Positions 5,616 through 13,064 of a DNA stretch of 25,836 bases are shown here, piece by piece (the first letter of the stretch is position 1; every line of letters starts with the position of its first letter). The stretch comes from Candidatus Uhrbacteria bacterium (lineage in GTDB: Bacteria; Patescibacteriota; Patescibacteriia; UBA9934). The stretch lies in contig CAITFQ010000073.1 in the NCBI GenBank assembly GCA_903891735.1, forward strand, positions 1 through 25,836. The letters are read 5' to 3'. The notes beneath the pieces were generated by a model. The model made no database searches, was not told the origin of the DNA, and saw only the letters and a list, made by a program, of their open reading frames with translations. Made by a program: the position numbers and the translations under genes.

Positions 5616-6929
5616 CTAGATTTTACTAACTTGTAGTTGCAGGAAGGACAAAGCGGCGTCGCGGTCTTGGAGGGCGCCGGTGAGTTGAGCGTCGCGGACT
5701 TTTTTCAGGAGGGTGCGATAGCTGGGGCCGGGGGTGAGGCCGAGGGAGTTTAAGTCGCGGCCGCGGACGAGTTTGGGGAGGAGGCTTAGGCCGTCGTCCA
5801 AGGCGTCGAGCAGGCGGCGGGCGACGTGGAGGCGTTCGCGAGCAATGTGATGTTGGCCGTCGGCGAGGAACTTGCTGTGCATGAGGGCGAGCAAATTACG
5901 GCCGCGCTCGGAGGCGAAGTTTTTTTCGAAGGCGCTGGGCGAGAGGGTGGCGGGGTCGTGTTTATGGAAATAGTCGAGGTTGGTGAGGAGCCACGAGACG
6001 TCTTTGGTGAGATGACCTAAGTGGAATTTCTTGAGGAAGTCAGCCGCCAGTTTGCTAGCGCGTTCGTGATACATGAAGAGAGCGGCGACGATGGCCGCGG
6101 TTGCGATGCCGCTTAGCTTGAAGTGTTTATGGGTGTCGGGGTGGAGCAAGACGTCAAGAGATTTGGCGCCGGCCGACCAGGCGTCAGAGCCTAATTCGGG
6201 AGCGACAAGATGCGAGAGGCCGCTGTCGTGTAAGAGGTGGCTGCCGTACGTGGGGTGATGACGCAAAGTGTCGAGTAAGGCGCTGCCGATGACCGGGCGA
6301 GGGTGGGAGAATTCAGCAAGGCCGGCATCGTTGCGGGTGATTTTGTTTAGGCGGGGGAGGGAGCATTGCAAGGCGTGCCAGGTTTCGCCAGCGATGTGCA
6401 GGCTATGCGAGGCGGCGAGGCGCAGAGTGCGGAGCATGCGCAAAGGATCCTCGGCGAAAGTACGGAGGGGATAGCCGGGGACGCGGATTTGTTTATCGTG
6501 AAGATCGGCTAGGCCGCCGAGATGGTCGTACAGGCGCTGTTCGCGCAGGCTGTAAAGTGGAGCGTCGATGGTGAAATCAGCTGGTGGCAGGTTGTCGACG
6601 AAGATGAAGAGGGATTGGTCGGGCGTTGTGCGCGGGTGGAAAGTCATGGCCTGTTCGCTGCCTTCGAGGTCGAGATTGCCGAGTGGGGTGAGGGTGCGGC
6701 GAATATTTTTTGGGCTGACGCCGTCGATGGTGACGCTGGGATGAGTAACGTGGCGGCCGAGGAGAACGTCGCGAAGACTCGAGCCAGCGAGGGAAATATC
6801 GGCACGCTTGTTGTCCTCGAGCAACTGATTTGCCCAGGAAAAACGGGGGTCGCGGAGCAAAAAGTCGCGGGCGCGATCGCTCGGGGAAAAGGAGTTTTTA
6901 GCGTAATGCAAAAGTAGGTCGGCGGACAT
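5616..6929 (-). CDS. CCA-adding enzyme / poly(A) polymerase family protein with altered active site
   Basis: A 437-residue relative of class II tRNA nucleotidyltransferases. The strand-turn motif appears as LAGSSLRDVLLGR (residues 48-59, normally GGxVRDxLLG). 'DFTIDAPLY' (118-126) corresponds to DFTINAxA. The best-preserved part is the 'DHLGGLADLHDK...RTFAEDPLRMLRTLR' block (about 135-170), diagnostic of the family. The metal-binding Asp-x-Asp appears as T67-I-D69, so one of the two carboxylates is missing. The C-terminal half is helical with an HD-like arrangement but no clear HD pair. All five tRNAs in this window encode CCA, so full CCA synthesis may not be needed. The protein may be inactive, repurposed, or use a shifted carboxylate. 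Confidence 0.78.
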   Translation of the reverse strand: MSADLLLHYAKNSFSPSDRARDFLLRDPRFSWANQLLEDNKRADISLAGSSLRDVLLGRHVTHPSVTIDGVSPKNIRRTLTPLGNLDLEGSEQAMTFHPRTTPDQSLFIFVDNLPPADFTIDAPLYSLREQRLYDHLGGLADLHDKQIRVPGYPLRTFAEDPLRMLRTLRLAASHSLHIAGETWHALQCSLPRLNKITRNDAGLAEFSHPRPVIGSALLDTLRHHPTYGSHLLHDSGLSHLVAPELGSDAWSAGAKSLDVLLHPDTHKHFKLSGIATAAIVAALFMYHERASKLAADFLKKFHLGHLTKDVSWLLTNLDYFHKHDPATLSPSAFEKNFASERGRNLLALMHSKFLADGQHHIARERLHVARRLLDALDDGLSLLPKLVRGRDLNSLGLTPGPSYRTLLKKVRDAQLTGALQDRDAALSFLQLQVSKI

Positions 6930-6935
6930 GGTACC

Positions 6936-6944
6936 ATTGTAGCA
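6936..6944 (-). promoter_or_regulatory. Extended -10 promoter for the CCA-transferase-like gene
   Basis: On the minus strand, TGC precedes TACAAT (hexamer at 6936-6941), with 6 nt to the ATG at 6929. The expected start at +7 coincides with the A of the ATG, which predicts a fully leaderless mRNA. No good -35 is visible, as is usual for extended -10 promoters. Confidence 0.5.
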
Positions 6945-6967
6945 TATTTTGATAAGTAGCTCATACT

Positions 6968-7918
6968 ATGGAAAATGATTTATTGCCTTACGACGAAAGC
7001 ATGATCGATGATGTTAAGACGACTGTTGAAAAGATATTGAATTGTAAAGCTGAAAAGGTAACAAAATTCGTTACGGGTACGATGAATCATGTGTTTAAAA
7101 TTGAGACCGATGAATCTGTGGTGGTAGCTCGGATATTCGGTAAACAAAATTTTCCAAATTGTGAGAAGCTGATTTGGGTCGACGATATTCTGAGAACTCA
7201 TGATATTAGTACGGCACGAATTCTGCATTGTGAGAAAGGTCAAATTCCATTCAAGCATGGTTATATGTTAATGGAATTTGTTGGAGGTAAGAACGGTCGG
7301 AGTGCTATAAAGGACGGAGATATTTCATTCGAAGATTATTTTATTAAATTCGGTGAGCTAATGCGGCGCATACATGCTATTAGGTTGACGGAAGATGGCG
7401 CAATCAAACTGAGTTTATTTGATGGTGGTTATGATTGGCTTGATTCGGTTTTGGCTGACTGTATGGTCAAGGGTAGTTTTTCTACTATTGATATAATAAA
7501 AGTTAAGAAATTTATTGTTGAGTCTCTTACAAAATATCAAACCAGATTTAAAAGTGTATTATGCCACTGCGATACGGGTCTACAGAATCATATCTATACT
7601 CCCTCTGGAGAGATCGTACTGATTGATTGGGATTTTGCAGAAGCGGGTTCACTTTTTAGAGATTTATCAGTGCTCACTTTTGACGGGAAGGAAATAGATG
7701 TTTTTGGGCCAAGAGAGGAGGTTATCGCTAAGATAACAGGATCATTCTTAAAAGGATACGGTGAAATTGGGTTTAATGATGACGAAATTAAGGAGATAGT
7801 TAATGCTCATCATTTGATTTCTCGAGTTTTCAACTTAGCTGCTTGTGGCGATGATAAGGCTGAGAGGACGAATATAAAAAGGATAGCGGAAGAGATAAGG
7901 TCGACGCTCAATGTATAA
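6968..7918 (+). CDS. Aminoglycoside phosphotransferase (APH) family kinase
   Basis: A 316-residue protein-kinase-fold enzyme. The catalytic loop is HCDTGLQN (H200 to N207, catalytic D202) and the metal-binding loop is IDWDFAEAG (D220, D222). The N-terminal lobe has TGTMNHVFKIETDESVVVARIFG, which fits the ATP-binding strands and a lysine-substitute position. This is the APH/choline-kinase superfamily. Substrates in the family range from aminoglycosides to choline, ethanolamine, homoserine and thiamine. No resistance role should be inferred. The gene is visibly richer in A and T than both neighbours, with many AAA, ATA and TTT codons, which suggests recent acquisition. It is divergent from the CCA-like gene and convergent with the DHH gene, one base away. 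Confidence 0.87.
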   Translation: MENDLLPYDESMIDDVKTTVEKILNCKAEKVTKFVTGTMNHVFKIETDESVVVARIFGKQNFPNCEKLIWVDDILRTHDISTARILHCEKGQIPFKHGYMLMEFVGGKNGRSAIKDGDISFEDYFIKFGELMRRIHAIRLTEDGAIKLSLFDGGYDWLDSVLADCMVKGSFSTIDIIKVKKFIVESLTKYQTRFKSVLCHCDTGLQNHIYTPSGEIVLIDWDFAEAGSLFRDLSVLTFDGKEIDVFGPREEVIAKITGSFLKGYGEIGFNDDEIKEIVNAHHLISRVFNLAACGDDKAERTNIKRIAEEIRSTLNV

Positions 7919-7919
7919 A

Positions 7920-9056
7920 TTATTTTGATAACTCTTTTTGTAAGTGTGTGATGACAGTTTTTTCCGCAGCGACGAGATCGATGGCATTGAGGGTGAGGCG
8001 GGCCATAGCGCGAGTGCCGCTCGACTTAAATGGGAGGCCGAGGGATAGGGCGTCGTGGGGGCGTTCGGCGTGGAGGCGAACGGCGATGGTGTCGCCTGGT
8101 TGTTCGTAGAAAATGGCCACGACTTTGGCGTCGGGGGAGGTGTTGAGGAGTTCTTCGACGATGTCGTCGAGCGCGGTGTCGTCGCTGCCAGCGTTAACAA
8201 AGTCTTGGTGAGTGAGGAGCGTCCAGACCAGGCTATGAGCAGCGTCGACCTTGAGGCGAGCGAGAGCACGACCCCACAAACGGAGGGTGGCGACACTACG
8301 GGTGCGGTAGAGTTTGGCAACGATTTCGTCACGACGGGCGCCCAAATTCATGAGACTGCCGACGGCTTTGAGGGTTTTGGGGGTGACGTTGGGAGTTTTG
8401 AAACTCTTGCTTTGCGCTACCATGCCGGTTAAGAAGCAAGTGGCGATGTCGGGGGTGATGATACTTTCGTCGAGGCGCGACATGAGATTGAAGACGACTT
8501 CACCGCAAGCGACGGCGGACACGTCGACGACGTTGAGGGCGCCGAAGTGGTCATTGCTAGGGTTGTAGTCGAGGTTGATGACAGGGGTGTTGAAAATGAA
8601 GTCGGCGTATTTTTGGCCGATAGGGCCCAAGGCGGCCAAGTCAGCAGCGCCGATGGTAATAATTAAATCGTATTTGTAGCTGTTGGTGGCGACCGCAACA
8701 TCGCCCGACTGCCACTCGCCGCTTTTGGGGGTGAGGTGAATGCGCAGGTTCTCGCCGACGACAACATATGAGAATTCGTCGAGCTGGGCATTGGCGACGT
8801 TGACGTTGATGGTGAGGGAACGGATGTTCTGGAGGTCGCCGTGGACTGGGGTCACGCCTGAGAGGAAGCTGAGGGAGGTTGGGGTAGTGCCGCCGGCGCA
8901 GATGATTTCGGTCGGCTTGTTCAGTTGGGTTAGGAGGGCGCAGAGGCCGAAGGCGGTGGCAAAGTCGTCCGTGGTGGCGACCAACGGCAAAAGAATGACA
9001 GGCCGCTCGGCACGGCTGAGGAAAGCGAGGAATTGTTCGTGGGGCAAGAGCGACAT
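7920..9056 (-). CDS. DHH/DHHA1-family protein (NrnA-like) lacking metal-binding residues
   Basis: A 378-residue protein with the two-domain plan of NrnA/RecJ-type phosphoesterases. The line 'NTPVINLDYNPSNDHFGALNVVDVSAVACGEVVFNLM' aligns with the family's 'NIDHHxxNxxFGxxNxVDxxASSTxExxxxL'. The signature DHH is D163-Y164-N165 here. The N-terminal PDGDAxGS loop is replaced by TTDDFATAFG (about residues 28-37), and the usual aspartate after the second strand is absent (IITIGAADLAALG). The C-terminal DHHA1-like domain ends with the remnant GLPFKSSGTRAMA, where active proteins have a glycine-rich SxRS-GG substrate loop. It therefore looks non-catalytic or has a different activity. I start at ATG 9056, because a longer frame would run through the promoter at 9093-9121. 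Confidence 0.82.
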   Translation of the reverse strand: MSLLPHEQFLAFLSRAERPVILLPLVATTDDFATAFGLCALLTQLNKPTEIICAGGTTPTSLSFLSGVTPVHGDLQNIRSLTINVNVANAQLDEFSYVVVGENLRIHLTPKSGEWQSGDVAVATNSYKYDLIITIGAADLAALGPIGQKYADFIFNTPVINLDYNPSNDHFGALNVVDVSAVACGEVVFNLMSRLDESIITPDIATCFLTGMVAQSKSFKTPNVTPKTLKAVGSLMNLGARRDEIVAKLYRTRSVATLRLWGRALARLKVDAAHSLVWTLLTHQDFVNAGSDDTALDDIVEELLNTSPDAKVVAIFYEQPGDTIAVRLHAERPHDALSLGLPFKSSGTRAMARLTLNAIDLVAAEKTVITHLQKELSK

Positions 9057-9092
9057 GTAAGTATGGTGCCACGAAAGCGTGATTGAGGGGTT

Positions 9093-9121
9093 AGTGTAGA
9101 ATTGATGAAGATGAAAGTCAA
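9093..9121 (-). promoter_or_regulatory. Promoter for the DHH-like gene
   Basis: On the minus strand there is TTGACT (9116-9121), a 17-nt spacer and TACACT (9093-9098). The start near 9086 leaves a leader of about 30 nt. It is divergent from the valS promoter about 30 bp away. Confidence 0.6.
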
Positions 9122-9152
9122 GCTGCCAGGTTGGGGCTTCGGCCTGCAATTG

Positions 9153-9181
9153 TTGCTTTTTTATCGCTTTTTATCTACACT
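9153..9181 (+). promoter_or_regulatory. Promoter for valS, near-leaderless
   Basis: TTGCTT (9153-9158), a 17-nt spacer and TACACT (9176-9181), with 10 nt to the ATG at 9192. The predicted leader is only 3-4 nt. There is no room for a T-box or other attenuator before the synthetase operon. Confidence 0.55.
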
Positions 9182-9191
9182 TGGCCTATCT

Positions 9192-11834
9192 ATGAACGAC
9201 TCTTCTCCCGAATTCATGAAGGCCTACGAACCCCAGGGGGTAGAGGACGCGATTTACCAAAAGTGGCTGGATAGTGGCTACTTTACGCCAGAGAATTTGC
9301 CGGATTTCGCTGAGCGTAAAGAAGTTTTTAGTATTGCGATGCCGCCACCGAATGTGACCGGTGTGCTTCACTTAGGGCACTCATTGGAGAATTCGTTGAT
9401 GGATGCAATGGCTCGTTATCAGCGATTGTTGGGCAAGAAGGTTTTGTTGGTGCCGGGTACTGACCATGCCGCTTTGCCGACCCAGGCCAGGGTGGAGAAG
9501 ATGCTCATGAAGGATGGCTTGAAGAATCCGCGCCAGGAGTTGGGACGCGAGGGGCTGGTGGCTAAAATTCGTGAATACGCCGAGCAGTCGCGCTCGACTA
9601 TTTTGAGTCAGATTAAAAAGATGGGTACGAGCTGTGATTGGTCGCGGCTAGCTTATACGTTTGATGAGCCACGCAATGTAGCTGTAAACGAGTTGTTTAA
9701 ACGAATGTATAATGACGGTTTGATTTACCGTGGCTATCGCGTGGTGAATTGGTCGGTGAAGGGTCAGTCGACTTTTTCTGACGATGAAATAATGCACGTC
9801 GAACGGGCAGCTAAGCTCTATACTTTTAAGTATGGCAAGGATTTTCCGATTGCGATTGCAACTACTCGTCCAGAGACCAAACTCGGTGATACGGCGGTAG
9901 CGGTACATCCTGACGATGAACGATATCAGAAATTTATTGGTCAGACTTTTACGGTTGACGTTGGTGCGGCCGAGCCACTTAAGATTAAAATTATTGCGGA
10001 TCAGAATGTCGACCCTAAGTTCGGGACTGGAGCTTTGGGCGTCACTCCAGCGCATAGCGCGATTGACTTCGCGATGTACGAATTGCAAAAAATGCAAGGT
10101 AATCCGATTGAGATTATCCCGGTTATTGGCAAGGACGGAAAGATGACGGCCGCGGCTGGTCAGGAATATGTCGGGTTGAATGTTGAAGAAGCGCGTGAGA
10201 AGTTTGTAGCCTGGTTGAGGGCGCAAGATTTGTTGATTAGTGAAGAGGACATTACCCAGAATGTAGCGACCAACGATCGTTATGGCGATGTGATTGAGGC
10301 AATTCCGATGGAGCAGTGGTGGTTGGACGTTAACAAAACTATTCCACAAATGGGAAAATCGTTGCGCGATTTGTTGCGTGAAGCGGTAACAAGCGGTCTC
10401 AATGGTGAGGCTGCGCAGAAGGTGGATATTTCGCCGGAACGCTCGATTAAGATTTATTTGGATCGAGTAGAAAGTTTGCGCGACTGGTGTATTTCGCGGC
10501 AGATTTGGTGGGGACACAGGATTCCTGTTTGGTATAAAGATGGTGAGATGGTGGTTAGCGAAGTACCAATGGGCGAGGGTTGGGTTCAAGATGAGGATAC
10601 GCTTGATACTTGGTTCAGTTCAGCCACTTGGACGTTTTCCACTTTGGGTTGGCCAAAACAAACGGCTGACTTGGCAACGTACCATCCGACCAGTTGGATG
10701 CAGATGGGTAGCGATAACATCTATTTGTGGATGATGCGCATGATTTTGATGAGCGCTTATGCCTTGCAGCAGATTCCGTTTAAGGAAGTTTATTTCCATG
10801 GCATTTTGCGTGACGATCAAGGGCGTAAGTTCTCTAAATCGTTAGGAAATTCGGTTGATCCATTGGAGGTAATCGCGCAGTATGGTTGCGATGCTTTGCG
10901 TGTTAGTTTGTTGGTGGGTAATACGCCGGGTAATGATTCGCGTTTTTCCGAGGAGCGAGTAGGCAGTGCGCGCAACCTCGTCAACAAGATTTGGAATATT
11001 TCGCGTTATATTTCCATGAATGTTGGGGAGTTGCGTCATGTTGAGTTAGTCTTTCCGAAAACGTTAACGGATAAGTGGATTTTGGGTTGTTTGGCGCAGA
11101 CGGTGGAAAAAGTTTCTAAACTTTTCGATCAGAGCGATTTCTCCTTAGCGACTGAAATACTGCGCGAATTTACCTGGACTGATTTTGCTGATTGGTACTT
11201 GGAGATCGCGAAAGTTGAAAAAGGGAAAGATGATATTCTCAATTACATTCTGGAACGGTTGTTGATTTTGTGGCATCCGTTCATGCCGTTTGTGACGGAG
11301 GAGATTTATGCCAGGTTCAATAATGGAATGTTGCTGGTGGCGAAGTGGCCTGACATCGAAGATTTGAAAGAGGTTACTTCAAGCGTCGACCATCTTACTT
11401 TTACGAATTTGCAAGCTACAATTTCAGCGATTAGAAATATTCGTGCTGAATATCAGGTAACCCCGAAGCAATTAGTAGATGTAGTTCTGTCTGATAAAGA
11501 GATACTGGCTTATAGTGATATAATCATAGCGTTGGCTAAGGTTCGATATTTGACTGTCGGAGTAAAGCCAGAACAGGCAGCTAGTGCTGTGGTTGGGTTT
11601 GCCGAGGTTCATGTATCACTTGAAGGTCTTGTTGATACGGAGAAAGAAAGGACGAAGATCGAGGCTGAGCTGGTGAGTACGAAGAAGTATATCGAGGTGC
11701 AAACGATGAAACTCGACAATGCGGATTTTGTCAGCCGTGCGCCAGAGAAGGTGATTCTTGGGGAGAAGGCTAAGTTGGCCGAGGCGATCGATAAGGTGAC
11801 GAAGCTCGAACAGCAATTGAGTAGCATGAAATAA
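9192..11834 (+). CDS. valS: Valyl-tRNA synthetase
   Basis: An 880-residue class I synthetase that charges tRNA-Val. The nucleotide-binding motif appears as PPPNVTGVLHLGH (51-63) and the KMSKS loop as KFSKS (546-550). The editing domain carries the TTRPETKLGDTAVAVHPDDERY block. 'SLRDWCISRQIWWGHRIPVWY' and 'DTWFSSATWTFSTLGWP' are typical of ValRS. The C-terminal end is a short coiled-coil tail (VDTEKERTKIEAELVSTKKYIEVQ...) that contacts tRNA-Val. I place the start at 9192, 10 nt after a -10 box. ATG 9216 is the alternative, and a longer upstream frame overlaps the promoter. It heads a plus-strand run with tyrS and argS. Two tRNA-Val genes lie in the same window. Confidence 0.97.
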   Translation: MNDSSPEFMKAYEPQGVEDAIYQKWLDSGYFTPENLPDFAERKEVFSIAMPPPNVTGVLHLGHSLENSLMDAMARYQRLLGKKVLLVPGTDHAALPTQARVEKMLMKDGLKNPRQELGREGLVAKIREYAEQSRSTILSQIKKMGTSCDWSRLAYTFDEPRNVAVNELFKRMYNDGLIYRGYRVVNWSVKGQSTFSDDEIMHVERAAKLYTFKYGKDFPIAIATTRPETKLGDTAVAVHPDDERYQKFIGQTFTVDVGAAEPLKIKIIADQNVDPKFGTGALGVTPAHSAIDFAMYELQKMQGNPIEIIPVIGKDGKMTAAAGQEYVGLNVEEAREKFVAWLRAQDLLISEEDITQNVATNDRYGDVIEAIPMEQWWLDVNKTIPQMGKSLRDLLREAVTSGLNGEAAQKVDISPERSIKIYLDRVESLRDWCISRQIWWGHRIPVWYKDGEMVVSEVPMGEGWVQDEDTLDTWFSSATWTFSTLGWPKQTADLATYHPTSWMQMGSDNIYLWMMRMILMSAYALQQIPFKEVYFHGILRDDQGRKFSKSLGNSVDPLEVIAQYGCDALRVSLLVGNTPGNDSRFSEERVGSARNLVNKIWNISRYISMNVGELRHVELVFPKTLTDKWILGCLAQTVEKVSKLFDQSDFSLATEILREFTWTDFADWYLEIAKVEKGKDDILNYILERLLILWHPFMPFVTEEIYARFNNGMLLVAKWPDIEDLKEVTSSVDHLTFTNLQATISAIRNIRAEYQVTPKQLVDVVLSDKEILAYSDIIIALAKVRYLTVGVKPEQAASAVVGFAEVHVSLEGLVDTEKERTKIEAELVSTKKYIEVQTMKLDNADFVSRAPEKVILGEKAKLAEAIDKVTKLEQQLSSMK

Positions 11835-11838
11835 TTAT

Positions 11839-13038
11839 ATGGTTATTACCGATCAAAATAAGATTAATGAGGTGCTGACGCGGGGCGTGGAGAGCGTGTT
11901 GCCGACAAAAGACGCGTTTGCGGCTTTGCTTGGTAGCGGCAAGCGCTTGCGGATGTACTGTGGTTTTGATCCGACGGCCAAGTCGCTGCATATTGGGCAC
12001 GCGATTCAGTTGCGGAAGTTAAGGCAGTTCCAAGACTTGGGCCATGAGGTGATAATGCTGATTGGTTCGTTTACGGCGATGATTGGCGATCCGACCGATA
12101 AGGCAGCGGCGCGCGTGCAGCTGACGGCTGAACAGGTGAAAGAGAATGCGGCTAATTGGAAAAAGATGGCGACTAAGTTTTTGCGTTTCCGCGGGGAGAA
12201 TGCAGCGTTGTTAATGCGGAATGATAAGTGGCTGGCTAAATTGACGATGAAAGAAGTGGTCGATTTGGCGAGTAATTTTACGGTGCAGCAGATGATTGAA
12301 CGTGACATGTTTAAGAAACGTTGGGATGAAGGTAAGCCGATTCATGTGCATGAATTTATGTACCCATTGATGCAAGGGTATGATTCGGTGGCCATGGTTG
12401 TCGATGCTGAAATTGGTGGCAATGACCAGCTGTTTAACATGTTAGCAGGTCGAACTTTGGTTAAAGCATTACAACATCGAGAGAAGTTCGTCGTCGCTTT
12501 GAAGTTACTGACGAATGATGAAGGCAAAAAGATGAGTAAGAGTGAGGGTGGGTTTATTGCGATTGATGATGCGCCGGAGGAAATGTATGGTAAGTTGATG
12601 GCCATGAATGATGGCATGATTGTGCCGTACTTGGAGCTCGTTACTGATGCGACGAGAGAAGAAATCGATGAGATGAAAACGAAGTTAGTAAGTGGCGAGA
12701 ATCCACGAAATGCGAAGATGAGATTGGCCAAGATGGTGGTGCAGCAATTTCATGGAGTACGAGCTGGAACTAAAGCGCAGAAGCATTTCGTCGACGTTTT
12801 TCAGAAGAAAGAAATGCCAACCGAGATGATTGATTTTAAGGTTAACGAAGCAATGACGCTGGCGGATTTGTTGGTGGTCACGAAGCTGGCGGAGAGTAAA
12901 GGTGAGGCTCGACGGTTAGTTGAGCAAGGCGGGATTACGTTGGATGACGTGAAGTTGAGTGATGCGTTTGCGATGATGACGCCGGGAACGAGTGGGGTGT
13001 TACGTCGTGGTAAGCGACAGTTTGTGAGACTCAGTTAA
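11839..13038 (+). CDS. tyrS: Tyrosyl-tRNA synthetase
   Basis: A 399-residue class I synthetase for tRNA-Tyr. CGFDPTAKSLHIGH (41-54) holds the HIGH motif, and KKMSKSEGG gives KMSKS at 231-235. The tyrosine-specificity region with 'PLMQGYDSVAMVVDAEIGGNDQLFN' is present. An S4-type RNA-binding domain is at the C-terminus (about 345-395, with LAESKGEARRLVEQGGITLD). It starts 4 nt after the valS stop and has no Shine-Dalgarno site, so coupling or readthrough reinitiation is likely. Confidence 0.97.
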   Translation: MVITDQNKINEVLTRGVESVLPTKDAFAALLGSGKRLRMYCGFDPTAKSLHIGHAIQLRKLRQFQDLGHEVIMLIGSFTAMIGDPTDKAAARVQLTAEQVKENAANWKKMATKFLRFRGENAALLMRNDKWLAKLTMKEVVDLASNFTVQQMIERDMFKKRWDEGKPIHVHEFMYPLMQGYDSVAMVVDAEIGGNDQLFNMLAGRTLVKALQHREKFVVALKLLTNDEGKKMSKSEGGFIAIDDAPEEMYGKLMAMNDGMIVPYLELVTDATREEIDEMKTKLVSGENPRNAKMRLAKMVVQQFHGVRAGTKAQKHFVDVFQKKEMPTEMIDFKVNEAMTLADLLVVTKLAESKGEARRLVEQGGITLDDVKLSDAFAMMTPGTSGVLRRGKRQFVRLS

Positions 13039-13064
13039 TAGGTCGAATAGGACCAATAAGACCT

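Noticed and set aside
7835..8332. A 165-codon minus-strand frame overlapping the DHH-like gene and the end of the APH gene
   Set aside because: It is in another frame of the DHH-like gene, has low-complexity Ser/Thr/Pro content, and crosses two supported genes.
9057..9191. T-box riboswitch before the valS-tyrS-argS operon
   Set aside because: The promoter ends 10 nt before the start codon, so there is no leader. No T-box bulge or specifier structure is seen.
9648..10589. A 313-codon open frame antisense to valS
   Set aside because: It lies wholly within a confident synthetase gene, has no domain or promoter, and reflects the strand bias that depletes stops on the opposite strand.
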